NCBI RefSeq assembly: GCF_002243645.1
Contig: NZ_CP017704.1
Location: forward strand, 3,800,001 to 3,864,000
Direction of reading: 5' to 3'
DNA length: 64,000 nt
Source: Peribacillus simplex NBRC 15720 = DSM 1321
GTDB taxonomy: Bacteria; Bacillota; Bacilli; Bacillales; DSM-1321
The notes beneath the pieces were generated by a model. It ran no database searches and was not told the origin of the DNA. It saw nothing but the letters and a program-made list of their open reading frames with translations. A program made the position numbers and the translations under genes. This document shows, one piece after another, positions 34,626 to 43,352 of the stretch (positions are counted from its first letter, which is position 1; each line of letters opens with the position of its first letter).

Positions 34626-37600
34626 ATGTACGTGGAGTTTTTTACTAAGTGGGCGTTTAAGAACAAGGCTGCCGTTTCATTGGTAACCATATTTATTTTG
34701 TTGATAGGAGTTGTCAGTTATTTTAAACTGCCGATGGAATTTTTACCATCTGCTGATAATCCACAAGTTACGATTATCACAATGGGGCAGGGCACTGATT
34801 CGAAAACGATGGAAACACAAGTTACAGATCCGATTGAAAGAGCAGTTACGGGAGTTAAAGGAAAGAGTTCAATATACTCCACCACTGGAGATGGATTTTC
34901 AAAAGTAGATCTATTCTTTGAAGCCGGATCGGATATGAAACAAGCGAAACTTGATGTTCAAGAGGCTCTTGGCAGTGTAGCGCTGCCACAAAGCATGGCA
35001 AAGCCAACTGTTACACAGTTAAATACATCAATGATTCCCATCTCATTTGTAGCTGTTACTTTTAAGGATGGATTAACAGCTGAAAATATAGACTTTACCA
35101 AGAAAGAATTAGAACCTCTGTATAAAGATATTAAAGGGGTTTCGGATGTACAGACATTTGGAGTTTCCCAATCCATTCTTTCAGTCAAAGTGGATAATGA
35201 AGAATTGGCTAAAAAGAAAGTCTCCATTCAAGATATCATGAGCGTTCTTAACGGTCAGAATGCAGCTCTGGCCGTAGGCGAAAAAGTGATTGATGGGAAG
35301 GCAAGTAACATCAAGGTTATCGGGGATTTAACAAGTATTGAAAAATTAAAAGCGTTAAAGGTCACTCCAAATGTCACACTTGGAGAAATAGCAAAAGTTG
35401 AAGAAGCGAAGGATGGTAACCTCATCAGTCGTTTTAACGGAAAGGAAAGCATTGATTTAAGCATTATCAAGGACAGTCAATCAAATGCTGTAACAATCAG
35501 TAAAGAGGTTGAAAAAGTAGCAAAAGAAATTAATGAAAAGTATAGTGACCAGAAATCGACCATTTATTTATCTACAGCTGATATGGTGGAGACTTCCGTT
35601 CAGACGATGGTAAAAGAAGTTCTGCTCGGTGCGCTATTCGCTACTATTGTAATCATGGTCTTTTTACGGAATGTACGATCTACATTCATTACGATCGTAT
35701 CCATACCGTTATCTCTTGGCTTTACGTTATTTTTGCTGTCATTGTCGGGAGTGACGCTGAATATTTTGACGCTGGGCGGTGTCGCTGTTGCGATCGGTCG
35801 CTTAGTGGACGATAGTATTGTTGTTATTGAAAATATTTTCCGGAAAATGCAGCAGGAGAAGATTTCAATCGAAATGGTGATGGATGCTACTAAAGAGGTG
35901 GGAGTGGCGATAACAGCTTCAACCCTTACTACTGTAGCAGTTTTCTTGCCGGTTGCTTTATTGAATGGAGGGCTACAAGAGTTTCTTCTTCCTTTCGCTT
36001 TGACTGTCACTTATTCTTTGCTGGCCTCTTTAATTGTGGCATTGACGGTTGTTCCATTAATGAGTGCAGGATTGCTGAAAAGGACGGAGCTGCCAAAACA
36101 TCGACCGGCCAAGCGTTTTACCAAGCTGGTTACTTGGTCACTAAACCATAAATGGGTTGTCTTGATTGTTGCTATGCTGCTGTTTGTCGGTTCCATTGGT
36201 ACATATTTTGCCATGCCAAAAGGGGCGATTGATAATTCTTCAGCAGACTATGTCTCCGTGACCTTAACTTATCCAAATGATCAGCCTTATGAGAAAGTAA
36301 AGGAAAAAGCGATTGAACTCGAAGAAACGATGCAGGGTATGAGTGAAGCGGATAATATTTTCATGCAATTAGGAAACTCTGCCGAGACAGCACAATATGG
36401 CGCAGTCACATCACCCACTGAAGCTACTTTCGGCATCCTGGTGAAGGATAAAACAAATGTGGATTCAATCCTGAAAAAGGTGGAAAAGGAACAAGAAAAC
36501 TATCCTGATGCGAAGCTTACGGCCACCGCTTCCTCATTTATGATGGGGGCATCAAAGACGAACATTACGATAGATGTGATTGGCAGTAATGTTGAAGATT
36601 TGGAACAGACGGCCAATAAGGTCAAAGAAGGAATTCAGGATATTAAAGGAATTGAAGATGTTACAACGAACCAAGACGAAAAGAAAACGATTTATTCATT
36701 CAAGGTAGATCCAGCTAAAGGCAATACAGAACAAATAGGTCAACAATTAGGTATCATGCTTAATAAAACTCCTATCGGCAATATAACTTTACAGGATAAG
36801 CAGACACCTGTCGTCCTTGAACCAATCTTAGATCCCAAAAAACCAGAGGATTTAAAAAGCATTCCGATTATGACAGATGGCGGTCTAGCACCAGTGTCAA
36901 AGGTTGCTTCTTTAAAGAGCGAAGAGAGTGCAACAACACAGTTCCATAAAGATGGAGAAACGTATCTTCAACTAACTGCAACAGTCGATCCGACTAAGCT
37001 TTCCGATGTTGCAAGTAAAATAAATCTTGAGATATTTGGAGATAAGGAGAACAAAGGTCTTGATATTCCGAATGATGTAGAAATTTTAGTCGGGGGAGCG
37101 AGTGCTCAGCAGACAGATGATTTTTCCGATTTGTTCCTTACGATGTTAATATCGATCGGTATTGTCTTTTTAATCATGGTTATAACATTTAAATCGATCA
37201 AAGCACCGATCGCCATTCTATTTTCCTTGCCATTCGCTGCTATTGGAGCGGTATTAGGATTGGTTATCAGTCGAATTCCAGTGGATATTACAGCACTGCT
37301 GGGTGCTCTCATGTTAATTGGAATTGTTGTGACAAACGCGATTGTGCTTCTGGATCGAGTCAAACAAAACGAAGAAAAAATGATCATCCGTGATGCGATC
37401 GTCGAAGCGACAGCTACAAGATTCCGTCCAATCATAATGACGGCTGTAGCAACGATTTGTGCCATGCTGCCACTTTTATATAAAAAAGCGGAGACAGGAA
37501 GCTTGGTTTCACAAAGTTTAGCGATCGTTGTCATTGGCGGGCTAGCTGTTTCTACACTGCTCACACTTATCGTCATTCCATGTATATATGAATTGCTGTA

Positions 37601-37667
37601 CTATAAAAAATCGAAAAAACAGAGAAAGAAAAAGAGAGAACCCGTTAACGAACAAATCGAGATGTAA
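34626..37667 (+). CDS. RND-family efflux transporter (SwrC/AcrB-like)
   Basis: 1013 residues, the size of HAE-RND pumps. It has an N-terminal membrane segment, two large extracellular porter domains (about 35-325 and 545-830) and two blocks of membrane segments. TM4 holds the proton-relay motif GRLVDDSIVVIENI with both Asp residues. The N-terminal GVVSYFKLPMEFLPS is typical. In Gram-positive bacteria such pumps (B. subtilis SwrC) export surfactants or lipids without an outer-membrane channel. The C terminus is a basic cytoplasmic tail (KKSKKQRKKKRE). The start ATG 34626 is close to AGGGGTG; a GTG at 34632 is an alternative. No membrane-fusion gene lies beside it. Confidence 0.9.
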   Translation: MYVEFFTKWAFKNKAAVSLVTIFILLIGVVSYFKLPMEFLPSADNPQVTIITMGQGTDSKTMETQVTDPIERAVTGVKGKSSIYSTTGDGFSKVDLFFEAGSDMKQAKLDVQEALGSVALPQSMAKPTVTQLNTSMIPISFVAVTFKDGLTAENIDFTKKELEPLYKDIKGVSDVQTFGVSQSILSVKVDNEELAKKKVSIQDIMSVLNGQNAALAVGEKVIDGKASNIKVIGDLTSIEKLKALKVTPNVTLGEIAKVEEAKDGNLISRFNGKESIDLSIIKDSQSNAVTISKEVEKVAKEINEKYSDQKSTIYLSTADMVETSVQTMVKEVLLGALFATIVIMVFLRNVRSTFITIVSIPLSLGFTLFLLSLSGVTLNILTLGGVAVAIGRLVDDSIVVIENIFRKMQQEKISIEMVMDATKEVGVAITASTLTTVAVFLPVALLNGGLQEFLLPFALTVTYSLLASLIVALTVVPLMSAGLLKRTELPKHRPAKRFTKLVTWSLNHKWVVLIVAMLLFVGSIGTYFAMPKGAIDNSSADYVSVTLTYPNDQPYEKVKEKAIELEETMQGMSEADNIFMQLGNSAETAQYGAVTSPTEATFGILVKDKTNVDSILKKVEKEQENYPDAKLTATASSFMMGASKTNITIDVIGSNVEDLEQTANKVKEGIQDIKGIEDVTTNQDEKKTIYSFKVDPAKGNTEQIGQQLGIMLNKTPIGNITLQDKQTPVVLEPILDPKKPEDLKSIPIMTDGGLAPVSKVASLKSEESATTQFHKDGETYLQLTATVDPTKLSDVASKINLEIFGDKENKGLDIPNDVEILVGGASAQQTDDFSDLFLTMLISIGIVFLIMVITFKSIKAPIAILFSLPFAAIGAVLGLVISRIPVDITALLGALMLIGIVVTNAIVLLDRVKQNEEKMIIRDAIVEATATRFRPIIMTAVATICAMLPLLYKKAETGSLVSQSLAIVVIGGLAVSTLLTLIVIPCIYELLYYKKSKKQRKKKREPVNEQIEM

Positions 37668-37679
37668 TGGTGCTTAATA

Positions 37680-37726
37680 AAAGGTTTGTAGAGAAAGCAA
37701 CGCTTTCTTTACAAACCTTTTTTTTC
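37680..37726 (+). terminator. Terminator of the RND gene
   Basis: AAAGGTTTGTA...TACAAACCTTT with an inner AGAAAGC-aac-GCTTTCT stem and an eight-T tail. Confidence 0.92.
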
Positions 37727-37768
37727 TGTAAAATAGTACATGCTTTTAATAGTTTTTTAAAATAATGG

Positions 37769-37805
37769 TTGACTTTCCTTTGTCCTGTAACTAAAATGAT
37801 TACAG
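37769..37805 (+). promoter_or_regulatory. Promoter with operator palindrome, DsbA/nitroreductase genes
   Basis: TTGACT (37769-37774), a 17-base spacer and TAAAAT (37792-37797). The inverted repeat CTGTAA-N9-TTACAG (37785-37805) covers the -10. Confidence 0.7.
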
Positions 37806-37889
37806 TAGGTGATGAAACAATCACAGGAAGCAATTGACTGTGTAGTTACTAAATACAATGTTCTTATATTAATATTTTTTTGTTCTGTG

Positions 37890-37910
37890 TTGTAACTATT
37901 TTGGTTACAA
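37890..37910 (+). promoter_or_regulatory. Second, stronger copy of the operator palindrome
   Basis: TTGTAAC-tattttg-GTTACAA is a perfect 7-7-7 inverted repeat. It shares TGTAAC-TA and (G/A)TTACA with the site at 37785. Sites of this GTAAC/GTTAC form are bound by HxlR-type (YodB/HypR-like) redox regulators in Bacillus; no such regulator gene lies in the window. Confidence 0.65.
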
Positions 37911-37944
37911 GTTGAACTAATGATGAAAAGTGAGGGAATATATT

Positions 37945-38595
37945 ATGACAGTGAAAATTAAAGCGTATTCTGATTTTATATGTCCATTTTGTTTTTTAGG
38001 TAAAGGTCCTTTGGACGAAATCGTGAAGGAAAAGGATGTAGAAGTGGAATGGATGCCATTTGAATTGCGTCCGAGTCCCTATTCCAAAATTGATCCATGG
38101 AAAGAACCCGATAAGTTGAATTCATGGGATTCTTATATTCTTCCTGCTGCGAAAAAGCTAGGGGTTGATATGCGTTTACCACGTGTTTCCCCGCATCCAT
38201 ATACACATTTGGCGTTCGAAGGGTGCCATTTTGCAAAGGAGCACGGAAAAGGGAACGAGTTCCACCACAGAGTATTTACAGCGTTTTTTCAAGAGGAACA
38301 AAATATTGAAGATATTGAAGTATTGACAAAATTAGCGGGTGAAGTTGAACTTCCTGTTGATGCATTTAGAGAAGCGTTAGTGTCACGAAAGTATCGGGAA
38401 GTGCACCAAGAAGCACTAAAACATGCTTATGAAGAAGCAGATATCAGGGCTGTTCCGACGTTTATTATTGGTGATGAAGTCATTCAAGGACTAGCCAGCA
38501 AAGAAAGGTTAGCGCAAGTCATCGAGAAGGAAGAAGCAAAAAATAAACAGAATGAATTTGATGGCCTGCAATGTGATGGTAAGGGGAATTGCTAA
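37945..38595 (+). CDS. DsbA-family (FrnE-like) thiol oxidoreductase
   Basis: 216 residues, a thioredoxin fold with a helical insert. The active site CPFC lies near residue 14 in SDFICPFCFLG, and the cis-Pro loop is AVPTFIIGDEVIQG. There is no signal peptide, so it acts in the cytoplasm, like FrnE/polyketide-type DsbA proteins linked to oxidative or electrophile stress. The start chosen is ATG 37945 after GTGAGGGA; a GTG at 37930 is possible. It is followed at 55 bases by a nitroreductase, and both lie behind the palindromic operators, so induction by electrophiles or disulfide stress is likely. Confidence 0.88.
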   Translation: MTVKIKAYSDFICPFCFLGKGPLDEIVKEKDVEVEWMPFELRPSPYSKIDPWKEPDKLNSWDSYILPAAKKLGVDMRLPRVSPHPYTHLAFEGCHFAKEHGKGNEFHHRVFTAFFQEEQNIEDIEVLTKLAGEVELPVDAFREALVSRKYREVHQEALKHAYEEADIRAVPTFIIGDEVIQGLASKERLAQVIEKEEAKNKQNEFDGLQCDGKGNC

Positions 38596-38650
38596 AAGCC
38601 TTTTGAGTTATTAAATAAAATTAAATGAAAATTTATTTGGAGGAATCAAA

Positions 38651-39253
38651 ATGTCAGCAACTACAACAAATGTAAAAGAAGCAATCATCAATCGTCGTTC
38701 CATCCGTAAGGTGAAAAAGAACGAAAGTATTACGAAAGAAAGAATTAATGAAGTGTTAAAGACCGCTTTACATGCACCAACTTCATTTAATATGCAAAGT
38801 GGACGAGTGGTGGTAGTGATGGATGACGAGCATGAAAAGTTCTGGGATATTGTAAAAGAAACACTACGTTCCCGCGTTCCGGAAGAGAGCTTTGCGGCAA
38901 CTGTAGAACGATTACAAGGATTTCGTGATGGAGTGGGTACCATTCTATTCTTTGAAAATAAAGAAACGATAGAACAAATGCAAGAAAAAGCACCCTCTTA
39001 TAAAGAACAGTTTCCATATTGGTCGCATCAAGGAAGTGCTATGCTGCAGTATGCAATATGGGTGACTTTATCAGCGGAAGGCATAGGGGCATCTTTACAA
39101 CATTATAATCCAATAATTGATGAAGCAGTGATGAAGAATTGGGATCTTCCAGGGAAATGGTCGTTGATAGCTCAAATGCCATTTGGTGAGCCGAATGAAC
39201 AACCAGGCGACAAAACGTTCCTACCTTTCGAAAATATTGTGAAATTTTATTAA
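38651..39253 (+). CDS. Nitroreductase-family flavoprotein
   Basis: 200 residues, FMN-dependent nitroreductase fold. The N-terminal RRSIRKVKK binds the FMN phosphate; HAPTSFNMQSGRVVVV and the later SAEGIGASLQHYNP helix are family hallmarks. It would reduce quinones, nitro compounds or other electrophiles with NAD(P)H in the cytoplasm. In B. subtilis similar enzymes (YodC, HypO) are controlled by HxlR-type regulators that bind GTAAC/GTTAC sites like those upstream of this operon. The start ATG 38651 follows TTGGAGGA. Confidence 0.9.
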   Translation: MSATTTNVKEAIINRRSIRKVKKNESITKERINEVLKTALHAPTSFNMQSGRVVVVMDDEHEKFWDIVKETLRSRVPEESFAATVERLQGFRDGVGTILFFENKETIEQMQEKAPSYKEQFPYWSHQGSAMLQYAIWVTLSAEGIGASLQHYNPIIDEAVMKNWDLPGKWSLIAQMPFGEPNEQPGDKTFLPFENIVKFY

Positions 39254-39295
39254 TTCAAAGATTGAAGATTAAAGTTTTAGGATAATAGATTAACC

Positions 39296-39338
39296 AAGAG
39301 TCTGTTTACTCTTAATGAGTAAAACGGGCTCTTTTTTT
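39296..39338 (+). terminator. Terminator of the nitroreductase operon
   Basis: AGAG-tctg-TTTACTC-ttaat-GAGTAAA-acggg-CTCT with seven T. Confidence 0.85.
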
Positions 39339-39444
39339 GGAAGAATGAATTTGAACAATTCCAGCAGCATTACAGATACAGGGAAAGTGAAGCGGAAATA
39401 TCCGTTCCTGATTCATACTTCATATAATTAGCGGAGGTAAATAA

Positions 39445-39500
39445 TTGACAATGAGAATCATTTTCATTTATAGTGAGGTGTGTAATGAAAGTAATTCTCA
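39445..39500 (+). promoter_or_regulatory. Promoter with two Fur boxes
   Basis: TTGACA (39445-39450) and TATAGT (39469-39474) with 18 bases between. TGAGAAT-C-ATTTTCA (39452-39466) is a 7-1-7 Fur box with one arm mismatch, inside the spacer. TGAAAGT-A-ATTCTCA (39486-39500) is a weaker second box before the flavodoxin start. Iron-replete Fur should repress the operon. Confidence 0.8.
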
Positions 39501-39518
39501 ATTAGGAAGGTGATATAG

Positions 39519-40130
39519 ATGAAGGTATTCATTGGTTATGTCAGTTTATCCGGTAATACCGAGAAAATGGCTATAAACATAAAGAATAGAATGAAGGCTG
39601 TCGGCTGTGAAGTATATATGGAAAGATTGGATACTGTTGAAGTTGATGCTTTAAAGGATTTTGATTTGGCCTTTATTGGTTTATATACATGGAATCTTGA
39701 AGATTTACCGTATGAAGCAAACGAGTTTTATGAAGAAATTGACCAAGTGGACTTTGGTGGAGTGAAAGTCGCATTCTTTGGTGCTGGCGACTTGACCCAT
39801 TCGAAACCTTGCGCCGCGATAGATATCCTTTCCGAAAAAATGAAGCAATTTGGATTTGATGTATATGATCGAGTATTGAAAATACACCATGAAAGCAGTA
39901 CATACGAACAATTAAGGAAATGTGAAGACTTTGCAGAGCATGCCCTTATATGGGGAAGCAAGAGGAGGAAGTGGAGATTCTTCATGTGGGATCGGATGCT
40001 AGGCAACCCAAAATACCAAAAATCAGCATTTTTGTTAAGGAGGGCCCTTGATGATTACCCAATTAAGTGCAAAGGGAGAAGCAAAAAAAGAGGAACTTAT
40101 ACAAGAACTTCTGAAATTCGGGATTTTTAA
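39519..40130 (+). CDS. Flavodoxin-like protein with extended, overlapping C terminus
   Basis: 203 residues. The first 150 form a flavodoxin domain: GYVSLSGNTEKMA is the FMN phosphate loop, and GLYTWNLEDLPYEANEFYEE and FFGAGDLTHS are the later loops. Flavodoxins replace ferredoxin as an electron carrier when iron is short, in line with the Fur boxes upstream. The C-terminal 50 residues are basic and atypical, and the last 26 codons overlap fbpA in another frame. The natural end may have been nearer residue 175, with a frameshift adding the tail; alternatively the overlap is real. The start ATG 39519 follows AGGAAGGTGA. Confidence 0.85.
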   Translation: MKVFIGYVSLSGNTEKMAINIKNRMKAVGCEVYMERLDTVEVDALKDFDLAFIGLYTWNLEDLPYEANEFYEEIDQVDFGGVKVAFFGAGDLTHSKPCAAIDILSEKMKQFGFDVYDRVLKIHHESSTYEQLRKCEDFAEHALIWGSKRRKWRFFMWDRMLGNPKYQKSAFLLRRALDDYPIKCKGRSKKRGTYTRTSEIRDF

Positions 40131-40218
40131 AAAATATAATAAACAACTATACGAGCTTCCGTTAGTAGTTTTACAAAAGGAATTCAATCACTTGAGAGGT
40201 GAATTAAAAAATGTCTAG
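40051..40218 (+). CDS. fbpA: FbpA-like Fur-regulated basic protein
   Basis: 55 residues, MITQLSAKGEAKKEELIQEL onwards, highly charged and Lys-rich, matching the FbpA family in size, pattern (xLYELPLVVLQKEF) and neighbourhood. In B. subtilis FbpA, FbpB and FbpC act with the small RNA FsrA in the iron-sparing response; the individual role of FbpA is poorly known. The start ATG 40051 follows AAGGAGGGCCC with good spacing, inside the 3' end of the flavodoxin frame. Its last eight bases overlap fbpB. Confidence 0.85.
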   Translation: MITQLSAKGEAKKEELIQELLKFGIFKKYNKQLYELPLVVLQKEFNHLRGELKNV

Positions 40219-40360
40219 GAGAAAGAAATCTTATACTGAACTGCTAAAAGAAAACCGCGAACTTCTGTTGCGTGACAAAATCGAAGTGGAACGCATCTAT
40301 ACAAAAATCGATCAAAAAGCTATCAATGAAAAAAAGGAAAGTAAGCAAGTACAATCATGA
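40211..40360 (+). CDS. fbpB: FbpB-like Fur-regulated basic protein
   Basis: 49 residues, MSRRKKSYTELLKENRELLL then a Lys/Glu-rich helix, matching FbpB/FbpC-type Fur-regulated basic proteins. FbpB is thought to help the FsrA small RNA silence iron-protein mRNAs, in an RNA-chaperone-like role. The start ATG 40211 is about nine bases after GAGAGGTG and overlaps the fbpA stop, showing translational coupling. It is the last gene of the Fur operon; a repeat element with a terminator-like hairpin follows at once on the opposite strand. Confidence 0.82.
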   Translation: MSRRKKSYTELLKENRELLLRDKIEVERIYTKIDQKAINEKKESKQVQS

Positions 40361-40370
40361 CTGGTTAAAA

Positions 40371-40588
40371 ATGAAAACCGAAATCCATTTTTGATTTCGG
40401 TTCAGTTTGTCGACTGATTTCTGAAAACAAATGATACCTTTGTTGAGGGTTTATAAAATTGAACGTTGATTTCCACTCCAGGCACTCGCTTTCCGCGGGC
40501 GGTCCGGGAGCCTCCTCGGCGCATTTCGCGCCTGTGGGGTCTCCCTTGGACACGCTTTTCCCGCAGGAGTCTCGTACCTTCCGTTCCA
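40371..40588 (-). repeat. Interspersed structured repeat, copy 2
   Basis: Read on the minus strand it gives GGTACGAGACTCCTGCGGG, GCGGAAAGCGAGTGCC, a TTTTATAAACCCTCAAC block, and GTCGACAAACTGAACC, whose last bases begin the hairpin AACCGAAATC...GATTTCGGTT. Copy 1 at 1891 has the same blocks in the same order. The end hairpin may also terminate the fbp operon. Confidence 0.8.
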
Positions 40589-40710
40589 ATCAATTGGAAT
40601 GTTTGTTTAAGAAAAAACTGTAGACTGGATTCATCCCGAACCTTGATAAGACTAGTCTATCCTTTATGTTTTTTTCTGTTTAATGAAATCCTTATTGGGT
40701 TGAAGCAATT

Positions 40711-40913
40711 TGCGACACTCCTGCCGAATAACTGGCTAGCCGAGACCCCGGAGACGCTTGCTTTGATGTGGCTTGGCAGACAGTCGGCGGAAAGGGAGCG
40801 GATTTCTGAAATCAACTAGAACTTTTTTTGAAACTGCATGCAACTGACTGTTCTTCAAGTTTGCCTGCAGTCTGAACCGAAATCCATTTATGATTTCGGT
40901 TTTTTCTTTTAGG
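40711..40913 (+). repeat. Interspersed structured repeat, copy 3 (degraded)
   Basis: CGACACTCCTGCCGAATAAC, GAGACCCCGGAGACGC, CGGCGGAAAGGGAGCGG and GTTTGCCTGCAGTCTGAACC, whose last bases begin the hairpin AACCGAAATC-catttat-GATTTCGGTT with a T run. It faces copy 2 across about 120 bases. The whole span 40361-41006 holds no gene other than these repeats. Confidence 0.65.
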
Positions 40914-41006
40914 TCTGTTATTGAATGCTGTTGATTGAAGAAGAAGGTATTTTCTGGTTGGTTGCCGAATAAAAATCCTTTAGGTAAAACTTAGGGGGAG
41001 TGCAAC

Positions 41007-41459
41007 TTGAAAAATGTAATAGATGGAATCAATCATTGGATATGTTTTATACCTGAAGAGTTCAACCGGATGACAGAAAAAGAATTAAATCATCGACCAA
41101 TGCCACACAAATGGTCCAAAAAAGAGATTTTAGGACATCTATGCGATTCTGCATTGAACAATATGAATAGGTTTATCAAGATTCAGTACGAAGAACAGCC
41201 ATATGTTATACAATCATATAATCAAGACCAATGGGTATTAGTCCAGAATTATCAAGAGAGACCAATGGATGAGATAGTTAACCTTTTTGGCACCTTAAAT
41301 AAGCAAATCATATATATAATAAAGAATACACCAAATGATAGATTATCTAATCTTTGTGATATAGGAAATAATCAACAAAAATCATTGGAGTGGCTAATAA
41401 AAGATTATCTAGAACATATGGAACATCATATTAACAATCAAATTCTAATTAAAAAATAG
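41007..41459 (+). CDS. DinB/YfiT-fold protein
   Basis: 150 residues, predicted four-helix bundle. The PMPHKWSKKEILGHLCDSAL segment and the C-terminal YLEHMEHHINN supply the three His residues that bind a divalent metal in the DinB superfamily. Members include thiol-dependent transferases (bacillithiol S-transferases) and proteins of unknown activity; none can be assigned here. The start ATG-equivalent is TTG at 41007 after AGGGGGAG. A strong terminator overlaps the stop. It lies downstream of two repeat copies. Confidence 0.82.
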   Translation: MKNVIDGINHWICFIPEEFNRMTEKELNHRPMPHKWSKKEILGHLCDSALNNMNRFIKIQYEEQPYVIQSYNQDQWVLVQNYQERPMDEIVNLFGTLNKQIIYIIKNTPNDRLSNLCDIGNNQQKSLEWLIKDYLEHMEHHINNQILIKK

Positions 41460-41488
41460 TGATCTATATAGATCACTATTTTTTTTAT
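41455..41488 (+). terminator. Terminator of the DinB-fold gene
   Basis: AATAGTGATCT-atat-AGATCACTATT with eight T; it begins within the last codons. Confidence 0.9.
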
Positions 41489-41591
41489 TTATCGTTTTTA
41501 GAGCCTTTCTTTAAAGGAAAGTGGAAGATTGTAATTCCTTTAAGCTTTTACAGTTTTTGTATGTCGGACACATAATTACTTTTTTTTCTTC

Positions 41592-42224
41592 TCAATTTTT
41601 CACTTTTCGTAACAGCTTGTCATGAAGTTTGGACAAGGTGAACAATACAAGGATAGAGGCGATTAAGGTTAACGACATATCCCATTGTGCGTCCCAAATA
41701 TCACCCTGTGTTCCTAAAAATTCCTTTGAAGCCTTTCCGCCTTTTGAAATGATGGCAGCTATCCATTCGATAATTTCATATAAGGCTCCAATGGCAAGCG
41801 CAAAACTTAATGTGACAGCAAATAACCAGGGTCCTTTTGTTAGAGGGGTTTTACGTATTACTATTTCTCTAATCACAATCGCAAATAAACCTTTTAGGAA
41901 ATGTCCAAACCGATCATAGTGGTTCCGGTTTAAATCGTAATGATCTTTTATCCAATTAAATAGAGGAACTTTTGAGTACGTATAATGGGCACCGATGAAC
42001 ATGGTAATTGTAAGAACGGCAATAACCAAATAGGATAATGTAGTGAGGCGGAATTTATTATATGTAGCAATTACAAAAATCAGAAACACAACGGCAGGAA
42101 GTACTTCCATTGTCCATATCAAGTATCCTTCAGGCTTAATAACTGACCAAATAAAAACTGCAGTGACTAGCAATAGTAATATTAAATGAATCAGTATACT
42201 TTTATCTCTTCCCAATTTTTTCAC
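41592..42224 (-). CDS. DUF2238 (YjdF-like) membrane protein
   Basis: 210 residues with about six hydrophobic segments. The motif HYTYSKVPLFNWIKDHYDLN, then RNHYDRFGHFLKG, followed by ALYEIIEWIAA and GDIWDAQWDM, identifies the DUF2238/YjdF family of inner-membrane proteins. Function unknown; the conserved His, Asp and Glu facing the membrane suggest metal or proton handling, but that is inference. The start ATG 42224 has a weak site. Transcribed alone. Confidence 0.85.
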   Translation of the reverse strand: MKKLGRDKSILIHLILLLLVTAVFIWSVIKPEGYLIWTMEVLPAVVFLIFVIATYNKFRLTTLSYLVIAVLTITMFIGAHYTYSKVPLFNWIKDHYDLNRNHYDRFGHFLKGLFAIVIREIVIRKTPLTKGPWLFAVTLSFALAIGALYEIIEWIAAIISKGGKASKEFLGTQGDIWDAQWDMSLTLIASILVLFTLSKLHDKLLRKVKN

Positions 42225-42302
42225 TCCATAAATTTATGATGTGTACAATGGTAAAAAATGAAATTTCCTGCATAGTACTTGAGGGTTTATGCAATCGAAA
42301 GG

Positions 42303-43076
42303 TTAAACAGTTTGTGTATGGACAAAATGCTTTATGCTTTCATTTAAAACATTAGACGCTTTTGTAGGGATCTGATGCTTTGCATGATCAATGAATTTTA
42401 ATTCCGTACACGGCAATTTTTCATGCAATAAATTAGCATAATGATAAAGTGGTTTATCTTTTTTACCATAGATCAGTAAAATCGGCAGGTTGATTTTCTC
42501 TAGCAGATGGGTACAGTTATAATGCAAACTATAATAGTAATACTGCTCGATATTTCTGGCATCTCCTTTTAGGGCTTCATTAAACATTTTGTTGAACAAA
42601 TTTTCCGTATTTGAATTACTCCATGAAATGGATAGCGCAAGAATTGGAACTGCGTCTTTATTTGCAAGTGATATTCCTAAAGAAATCTTTTGCTTTAAAT
42701 ATTTATCCCTCACTTCAGACATTCCACCTATTACAATGCCTCCTAGAGCCCGATCGGCACAACTCAGCAAATATTCCAATACGATAGAGCCGCCGGTTGA
42801 ATATCCGCATATGATTGCTTTTTTAATTTTCAAATGATCCAACAGATGTTTGATATCTTCTATAATCAGGGGATAAGTTACTGGCAGTCTTGAATACTGA
42901 CTTCTTCCGTGACCCCTAATATCAAAAGTGATAACTTTGAATTCTTGGGATAATTCCTCCATTTGGTATTGGAAATTCACACTTGTCAGTACTGGAGGAT
43001 GAATAAAAACAATAGGAACCCCTTTTCCCTTAACAGAATAATACAAGCTAATACCGTCCACATCTAACATTGGCAT
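42303..43076 (-). CDS. Alpha/beta hydrolase
   Basis: 257 residues, complete catalytic triad: Ser in GYSTGG, Asp in IYGKKD and His in FIDHAKHQIP. FDIRGHGRS and the HPPVLTS oxyanion strand are typical of the esterase/haloperoxidase-like branch. It would hydrolyse a small ester or similar in the cytoplasm; substrate unknown. The start ATG 43076 follows TGAGGTGA. Unlike the hydrolase at 13096 it is intact. Confidence 0.88.
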   Translation of the reverse strand: MPMLDVDGISLYYSVKGKGVPIVFIHPPVLTSVNFQYQMEELSQEFKVITFDIRGHGRSQYSRLPVTYPLIIEDIKHLLDHLKIKKAIICGYSTGGSIVLEYLLSCADRALGGIVIGGMSEVRDKYLKQKISLGISLANKDAVPILALSISWSNSNTENLFNKMFNEALKGDARNIEQYYYYSLHYNCTHLLEKINLPILLIYGKKDKPLYHYANLLHEKLPCTELKFIDHAKHQIPTKASNVLNESIKHFVHTQTV

Positions 43077-43352
43077 GAATATTCACCTCAATAATCTTAA
43101 ATCATTTTTTAATCATTGAATGGCTATACTATTGAATAAACAACTTGATGATAAGCGTTTGGATTTTAGCGACATAAAAATAAAATTCCCATTCGAAGAG
43201 TGCTAATATCCCTCCTAAAAGAATTTTCCCTTTAAAACATATTTTTATTACTAATTATGTCGGTAACAAACATCTTGAATTTTTTTGGTTCTCTTGAACA
43301 ATATATAAGAGTTCAGGAAATGAACAAAAATATATAAAATAAGGTGATGTAA

